A stretch of 29,544 nucleotides of DNA from a virus. Below are positions 25,081 to 29,544 of the stretch, piece by piece. Location of the stretch: IMG/VR virus record IMGVR_UViG_3300042478_001834, positions 1 through 29,544 of that record, one strand, 5' to 3'. The notes under the pieces were generated by a model. The model searched no databases and was not told the origin of the DNA. It was given only the letters and a program-made list of their open reading frames with translations. How positions within the stretch are numbered: the first letter of the stretch is position 1; each line of letters starts with the position of its first letter. Both the position numbers and the translations under genes were made by a program.

Positions 25081-26229
25081 ATGGCAAATACAACACTACA
25101 GTTAAAAAAATCAGGCGTAACAGGTAATGTACCTTCTTCACTAGAATTTGGTGAGTTGGCGTTAAACTACGCCGATGGAAAACTGTATTACAAAGCTGCT
25201 AACAGTTCTATCACTTACATTCAAAGTGGTTCAACTACTGATTCGTTTGCAACAATCAATGCAAACAGTTCTTTAATTCTTGCAACATCTCCTACAGATA
25301 CTTTGTCAATTGTTCCTGGTAATAATATTACCATTTCAGCTTGCACATCAACAAAAACAATCACAATTAATTCTCAAGATGCTGATGTGGACCAGTTTGC
25401 GAGAAACACCGGAAACTCAGCATTAACATTAGCTCAAGATGCTTACAATTATGCCAATACTCTTATTGTATCTTCAACGGATCAGTTTGCTAGAGATACT
25501 GCCAATTCAGCTTCAGCCAATACTATCATAACGCAAGGCGTTGATTCTTGGCAAAATACACAAATTACGGCTGTTAACCAATTTGCACAATCGGCTTACG
25601 ATCAAGCGAATACTGGCGGCGGCGGTGGTACAACAGTAACAATTTCTAATGATAATACTTCAAATAATGTATACTATATTAACTTTACTGCTAATACATC
25701 AGGCACTGCAAACACATTATTTACATCAAATAATAATTTAACATTTAATCCATCAACAGGAACCATTGGTGTTAAAGCTATAAATCTAACTGCAAATACA
25801 AATATATCTGCAAATACAATAGATTTAACAGATACCAGTCAAGTTACAATAGATTCTTTTTCAACTTCTGTATATAGAAGTGCTTTCTATCAAGTTCAAC
25901 TTTCCAGTCCAAGTGAATTTCATATGTTGAACTTAAATATAATTCACAATGGTATTACAGTTTTTGCAAATACTTTTGGTGATGCATATTCTTCTTCATC
26001 TTTAGGTTCATTTACTGGTTCCATTGTTGGAACAACATTAAATGTTTTGTTTACACCAACCAACAGTTCGGTAACCGTAGCTTTCATTAGAAACGCAATA
26101 GCTAGAATAGGTGTTGAAGCTCCTTCAGGTTCTTTAGGATTTGTTGGGGATCCAGTAACGGCAATATTTGATGCAGGATTTGACTTGGATGCAACAACAT
26201 CTTCATTTGATTACGGCACCGTGGGTTAA
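25081..26229 (+). CDS. Fibre-type structural protein with QNT repeat and YR/HN domain
   Basis: This 382-residue protein starts with the shared N-terminal module (MANTTLQLKKSGVTGNVPSS, then 'FGELALNYADGKLYYK'). About residues 60-105 are a beta segment (INANSSLILATSPTDTLSIV). Coil-like parts with 'DQFARNTGNSALTLAQDAYN' and 'VDSWQNTQITAVNQFAQSAY' cover about 103-180, followed by a glycine hinge (GGGGG). About residues 258-345 form the 88-residue domain that recurs in the next two proteins (DSFSTSVYRS...HNGITVF...). The acidic tail (FDAGFDLDATTSSFDYG) is unique. The start is 4 bases after the previous stop. It is probably a baseplate or fibre protein with a carbohydrate- or partner-binding beta domain; there is no direct evidence for its ligand. 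Confidence 0.78.
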   Translation: MANTTLQLKKSGVTGNVPSSLEFGELALNYADGKLYYKAANSSITYIQSGSTTDSFATINANSSLILATSPTDTLSIVPGNNITISACTSTKTITINSQDADVDQFARNTGNSALTLAQDAYNYANTLIVSSTDQFARDTANSASANTIITQGVDSWQNTQITAVNQFAQSAYDQANTGGGGGTTVTISNDNTSNNVYYINFTANTSGTANTLFTSNNNLTFNPSTGTIGVKAINLTANTNISANTIDLTDTSQVTIDSFSTSVYRSAFYQVQLSSPSEFHMLNLNIIHNGITVFANTFGDAYSSSSLGSFTGSIVGTTLNVLFTPTNSSVTVAFIRNAIARIGVEAPSGSLGFVGDPVTAIFDAGFDLDATTSSFDYGTVG

Positions 26230-26237
26230 TATAAATA
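26230..26237 (+). promoter_or_regulatory. T4-type late promoter TATAAATA before the gene at 26266
   Basis: TATAAATA is a perfect match to the T4 late promoter octamer. It sits directly after the stop codon at 26227-26229 and 28 bases before the ATG, leaving room for a leader with AGGA at 26256-26259. A late promoter implies transcription by host RNA polymerase with a gp55/gp33-type sigma system, which is not encoded in this window. Confidence 0.72.
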
Positions 26238-26265
26238 ACATATAAATTAGATTTTAGGATAAACA

Positions 26266-27651
26266 ATGGCCACACAATTACAACTAAGACGAGGGAATAC
26301 AGCTCAAACGGCGGTGTTTACCGGTGTTATTGCTGAAGTTACCGTTGACACCGATCAAAAAACATTAACGATACATGATGGTACCACGGTTGGCGGAAAT
26401 TATTTAATCACTAAATCTCAATTAGAATCTAATGTTTCTATAATTGCAGGCATCAATTCTACTCAAAACACCAATATTACAGCAGTCAATGGATTTGCTG
26501 CAGGTGCTTTTAATACTGCTAATGGTGCTAATGGTCTGGCTGCTGGTGCATTTAATAAAGCTAATACCAATGCTGATGCGATTGCTGTCATTCAAGGTGT
26601 TAATTTAGGCCAAAATACCACAATTACTGAAGTAAATCAATTTGCTGCAGCTGCTTATGCTACTGCCAATAACAAATTCAATTCATCAGGTGGAACAATC
26701 TCTGGTAATGTTAACGTAACCGGTAATTTAAGTGTTACTGGAACAACATTTTATGCGAACACAGAACAGTTACTTGTTAAAGACAATATCATTACATTGA
26801 ATTCAAATGTAACTGGTGTTCCAACACTTGATGCCGGTATTGAAATTAATCGTGGAAGTGAAACAAATACAGTATTGAAATGGAGTGAAACAGACCATGC
26901 GTGGAAATTCACTAACGATGGCACAAATTTCTTTAGAATTGCTGATACAGACAGAGTTAACTCCGCTTTCTCGTTAGCTAATACGAACGCTAGTAACATT
27001 ACAATTATTCAAGGTGTCGATTTAACACAGAATTCAGCCATTAGTATTATTCAAGGTGTTGATTTAGCACAAAATACCAACATTACTGCGGTCAATCAGT
27101 ATGCACAATCATCTTTTGGTGTCGCAAACTCAGCTTTAACATTGGCTCAAAATGCTTATAACTACGCCAATACAATATCGGTTTTAACAAACAACACCGC
27201 TTCTTTTAGTCTTGAATCTAACGGTATTATTATATTGCCAGCATTGTCTGCATTGTATAATAATACGGCAACGTTTTCAACATCCACGGCAAATCAAATA
27301 TTTGATACTTTTTCAACTACTGAATATAGAACCGCAAAATACTTAATTCAAGGTGTATCTGGAATCGATGTTCATTCTACTGAAGTAATATTGAACCACA
27401 ATGATACTAATGTATTCATGTTGGAATATGGTACCGTATATTCAAGCAGCATTCTATTTAATTTAGATTCATATATTATTTCTGGAAATGTAATTCTTGA
27501 TATTACTCCAGTGGAAACGGACACAACAATAGACTTTGTTCGCACCAGTTTAGTTGCAAGAATTTTGAGTGGAATCGAAGGTGACTTAATGACACAAAGT
27601 GGAACGGACGACTTGAATATTGGTTCAGGAACAGAAGATTTAAATATATAA
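26266..27651 (+). CDS. Fibre-type structural protein with two QNT regions and C-terminal YR/HN domain
   Basis: This 461-residue protein begins with the shared module (TQLQLRRGNTAQTAVFTGVI, then 'VDTDQKTLTIHDGTTVGG'), here in the 'LQLRRG' form that is widespread in phage fibres. The first QNT and 'NGANGLAAGAFN' region covers about 56-140. The module at 149-227 (VTGNLSVTGTTFYANTEQLL, 'AGIEINRGSETNTVLKWSET') matches parts of 19543 and 22288. The second QNT region (IIQGVDLTQNSAISIIQGVD) follows at about 245-300. The 88-residue YR/HN domain lies at 347-434. The end carries a short tandem motif (TDDLNIGSGTEDLNI). A perfect late promoter precedes it and another overlaps its stop codon. It is likely a fibre or adhesin subunit. 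Confidence 0.8.
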   Translation: MATQLQLRRGNTAQTAVFTGVIAEVTVDTDQKTLTIHDGTTVGGNYLITKSQLESNVSIIAGINSTQNTNITAVNGFAAGAFNTANGANGLAAGAFNKANTNADAIAVIQGVNLGQNTTITEVNQFAAAAYATANNKFNSSGGTISGNVNVTGNLSVTGTTFYANTEQLLVKDNIITLNSNVTGVPTLDAGIEINRGSETNTVLKWSETDHAWKFTNDGTNFFRIADTDRVNSAFSLANTNASNITIIQGVDLTQNSAISIIQGVDLAQNTNITAVNQYAQSSFGVANSALTLAQNAYNYANTISVLTNNTASFSLESNGIIILPALSALYNNTATFSTSTANQIFDTFSTTEYRTAKYLIQGVSGIDVHSTEVILNHNDTNVFMLEYGTVYSSSILFNLDSYIISGNVILDITPVETDTTIDFVRTSLVARILSGIEGDLMTQSGTDDLNIGSGTEDLNI

Positions 27652-27654
27652 ATA
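27647..27654 (+). promoter_or_regulatory. T4-type late promoter TATAAATA before the kelch-tip fibre gene
   Basis: TATAAATA is a perfect octamer that overlaps the stop codon of the gene ending at 27651. It lies 30 bases before the ATG at 27685. An AAGGA ribosome-binding site is at 27670-27674. It would give this fibre its own late transcript. Confidence 0.72.
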
Positions 27655-27684
27655 CTAATAACTAATAACAAGGATTAAGTAAAA

Positions 27685-29544
27685 ATGGCAAAGACACTAC
27701 AACTAAGACGTGGAACAACAGCAGAAATTACTGCAAATACGCCTGCATCGGGTGAGCTGTTTGTTGATACGCAAAAGAAAACTGTTACTGTTGGTGATGG
27801 ATCAACAGCTGGTGGTATAATTCTTGCAAGAGATGATAGGGTTTCTGATGTGTTTACCACAGCCAATGGTGCTAACGGTTTAGCAGCTGGTGCTTTTACC
27901 ACAGCCAATGGTGCTAATGGTTTAGCAGCTGGTGCTTTTACCACAGCCAATGGTGCTAACGGTTTAGCGAGTGGCGCATATAATCAAGCCAATGTAACCA
28001 TCGGTGTAGACTCAACTCAAAACACCAGAATTAATTCAATTGAGACCATTAACACCAATCAAAATAATAGCATTACCATTATTCAAGGTGTTGACACAAC
28101 TCAAAACACCAGAATTAATTCAATTGAGACCATTAACACCAATCAGAATACCAGTATCACTGTCATCCAAGGTGTTGATCTTACACAGAACACCAGATTG
28201 AATAGTATTGAAACTATTAATAGCAATCAAAATACCACAATCACAGCAGTTAATCAGTTTGCTCAATCTGCTTATAACCAAGCAAATACTGGAGGATCAG
28301 ACCAATATGCCAGAGATACTGCCAACGGTGCCTATAACAAAGCAAACACGGGCGGCACATTTACCGATTCAGTCACAATTAACCAAAATTTGACCGTTTC
28401 TGGTAATGTTAATATCAATATATCTTCAATAAGCACCAAGACAGCAAATTTAACATCAAACACAGCTAATCAAGTTATTGATTCTTTTTCCTCACTACTT
28501 TACAGAACAGTCAGATATGTTATACAAGGTATTAATTATCAAAATGTTCAATCGATGGGAGTAATGTTAAGCCATAACGATTCTGATGTTTATATCGCTC
28601 AATATGACACAATAGGTTCCAATACAAGTTTATATACCGTATCAAGTAATTTGTCATCAAATATAGTAAATTTGTTAGTAACTCCAGTAAATTCAAATAC
28701 ATTTTTTGATGTGGTTCGCACCAGCATTGTTGCAAGAACATTGACACCTTTCGTGCCTCCACCGCCACCAGTCCTTGCTTGGTCTGCCGGCGGCACCATG
28801 AGTACTGGACGGGATAAGATAGCAGCAGCAGGCACCCCAACATCAACACTAGGCTTTGGAGGATACATTGCGGGCCCAGCAGGCCCTGGCACACAATCTG
28901 CTGCAACAGAAGAATATGATGGATCCACATGGTCTGGAGGAGGCAATTTGCCAACGGTTACAATGAATCATGCTGGGGCAGGAACACAATCTGCAGGACT
29001 GTCATTTGGCGGCCTCGGTGCTGCGTATGCGCCATTAACTGTTGCACAAGAATATGATGGAAGTGCATGGGCTTCCGGCGGATCCTTAGGCTCAGCTAGA
29101 TATGGCCATGGAGGATGCGGAACTCAGACAGCAGCACTGGGTGTTGGTGGCAAATCGGGGCCCTCAGGTGTTCTTAATTCAGTTGTAATATACGATGGAA
29201 CAAGTTGGTCCACCGGGGGCCCGCCAACAAATCTGGCCACCGGCAGACAGAGCAATGCTATGTTTGGAACACAATCTGCTGCAGTAACCTCAGCCGGCCT
29301 TGACGGTTCGTTTGTGCCAATAACGTCTACTGAAAATTGGAACGGTGCCGTCTGGTCGGCAGGCGGAGCCTTACCATCTGGTCGATTGGGTGCAGCCGGA
29401 AGCGGAACACAAACTGATGGATTGATATTTGGCGGCAATTCCGCTGGTGCATTAACAGCAGCGCTAACATACAATGGATCCACATGGACCGCAACTGGAT
29501 CATTGACGACTGGCCGATTCCAACATGGCGGAGCAGGCACAGCA
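27685..29544 (+). CDS. Modular tail fibre with kelch-like propeller tip, 3'-truncated by the window
   Basis: The frame is open from the ATG to the last base (620 codons), so the C-terminus is missing. Residues 1-52 are the shared N-terminal module (KTLQLRRGTTAEITANTPAS, then 'GELFVDTQKKTVTVGDGST'). Residues 57-98 are three copies of a 14-residue unit (FTTANGANGLAAGA). Residues 108-191 are six 14-residue QNT units. Residues 266-353 are the YR/HN domain. A proline hinge (PPPPP, 358-362) leads to kelch-like repeats of about 44-52 residues, each with 'F/V-GG', 'YDGSxW' and 'GGxL' elements. Five are complete and a sixth is cut. Behind the hinge GGC, GGA and other C-ending codons become frequent, while the earlier part prefers GGT and A/T-ending codons. 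The propeller probably binds a surface glycan or protein; this is inference from fold type. Confidence 0.85.
   Translation, partial: MAKTLQLRRGTTAEITANTPASGELFVDTQKKTVTVGDGSTAGGIILARDDRVSDVFTTANGANGLAAGAFTTANGANGLAAGAFTTANGANGLASGAYNQANVTIGVDSTQNTRINSIETINTNQNNSITIIQGVDTTQNTRINSIETINTNQNTSITVIQGVDLTQNTRLNSIETINSNQNTTITAVNQFAQSAYNQANTGGSDQYARDTANGAYNKANTGGTFTDSVTINQNLTVSGNVNINISSISTKTANLTSNTANQVIDSFSSLLYRTVRYVIQGINYQNVQSMGVMLSHNDSDVYIAQYDTIGSNTSLYTVSSNLSSNIVNLLVTPVNSNTFFDVVRTSIVARTLTPFVPPPPPVLAWSAGGTMSTGRDKIAAAGTPTSTLGFGGYIAGPAGPGTQSAATEEYDGSTWSGGGNLPTVTMNHAGAGTQSAGLSFGGLGAAYAPLTVAQEYDGSAWASGGSLGSARYGHGGCGTQTAALGVGGKSGPSGVLNSVVIYDGTSWSTGGPPTNLATGRQSNAMFGTQSAAVTSAGLDGSFVPITSTENWNGAVWSAGGALPSGRLGAAGSGTQTDGLIFGGNSAGALTAALTYNGSTWTATGSLTTGRFQHGGAGTA
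27853..27978 (+). repeat. Three tandem 42-base repeats
   Basis: Units at 27853-27894, 27895-27936 and 27937-27978 encode FTTANGANGLAAGA twice and a diverged third copy ending LASGA. The first two differ by a single base (AAC/AAT for Asn) by eye, so the duplication is recent. Related single copies sit in the proteins at 19543 and 26266. Confidence 0.9.
28006..28257 (+). repeat. Three tandem 84-base repeats (QNT coil-like)
   Basis: Units start at 28006, 28090 and 28174. Each encodes 28 residues made of two 14-residue halves (VDxTQNTRxNSIET and INxNQNxxITxxxx). The first two units are nearly identical at the base level, and the third differs more. The same unit, with synonymous changes, appears in the proteins at 10002 and 19543. 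Confidence 0.88.
28771..29544 (+). repeat. Kelch-like propeller repeats with shifted base composition
   Basis: After the proline hinge the protein shows successive units ending in EEYDGSTW, QEYDGSAW, VIYDGTSW, ENWNGAVW and LTYNGSTW. Each is followed by a glycine pair (SGGGN, ASGGS, STGGP, SAGGA, TATGS) and an R-rich strand such as 'SARYGHGG' or 'TTGRFQHGG'. The unit length is about 44-52 residues. The frame remains open at the window end. Confidence 0.75.

Noticed and set aside
27853-28257. Regular tandem repeats as a possible CRISPR array
   Set aside because: The units are contiguous, in frame and without unique spacers, and they encode a continuous fibre shaft.
28532-29540. Long open frames on the minus strand opposite the last fibre gene (for example 29124-29540, 28599-28946)
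   Set aside because: They lie wholly within a well-supported + strand gene, have repetitive P/V/A-rich products that mirror the glycine/threonine repeats, and lack ribosome-binding sites. They are antisense shadows.
28756-29544. Kelch-like tip as target of a diversity-generating retroelement
   Set aside because: No reverse transcriptase, template repeat or adenine-biased variable repeat pair is seen in the window. The repeat variation looks like ordinary blade divergence.

Overview
The window is a stretch of an AT-rich tailed-phage genome that encodes the baseplate and tail fibres of a contractile-tailed, T4-like myovirus. The gene set most resembles that of aquatic T4-like phages (the cyanophage/pelagiphage type) rather than coliphage T4 itself. 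That placement is an inference from gene order (53 - hub - 5-like - 25 - 6 - 7 - 8 - DUF4815 giant - fibres) and from typical aquatic T4-like protein signatures. No host gene, tRNA, integrase, CRISPR array or insertion sequence was seen. All genes lie on the + strand and are packed tightly, with start/stop overlaps or gaps of a few bases. Most starts lack a strong Shine-Dalgarno sequence.

Layout. (1) Positions 1-4522 hold the end of wedge gene 53, a gp27-like hub protein, a stand-alone gp5-type OB-fold protein, a helix-rich protein of unknown function, a separate beta-helical spike (gp5 C-terminal needle) and an unknown structural protein. The T4 gp5 functions are therefore split over separate genes, and no lysozyme domain is visible. 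(2) A 99-base gap (4523-4621) carries palindromes and an element that recurs at about 21362. (3) Positions 4622-13050 hold wedge genes 25, 6, 7 and 8, with a fibre-like gene inserted between 7 and 8. (4) Positions 13063-19320 hold a 2085-residue DUF4815-type structural protein, followed by a 73-residue coiled-coil protein. (5) Position 19543 to the end is a fibre region. It has a fibre with a self-cleaving S74 chaperone tail, two small structural proteins, and five proteins that share an N-terminal module (one of them consists only of that module). A K/E-rich coiled-coil protein sits among them. The last fibre runs off the window and ends in kelch-like propeller repeats whose codon use differs from the rest.

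How it works together. The wedge proteins (53, 25, 6, 7, 8) should assemble around the hub (gp27-like, OB fold, spike), and the fibres should attach at the periphery for host recognition. The fibre genes are mosaics of recurring parts: an N-terminal anchor-like module, 14-residue QNT repeats, an 88-residue domain with a YR...HN signature, and differing tips. Perfect T4-type late promoter octamers (TATAAATA) stand before the last two fibre genes, which suggests separate late expression of the receptor-binding module.

The observations most worth a second look are the recurring intergenic element (4545-4600 and 21362-21416), the split gp5 with its embedded helical protein, the GGxGY repeat shared by four baseplate proteins, and the composition break at the kelch-like tip of the last fibre.
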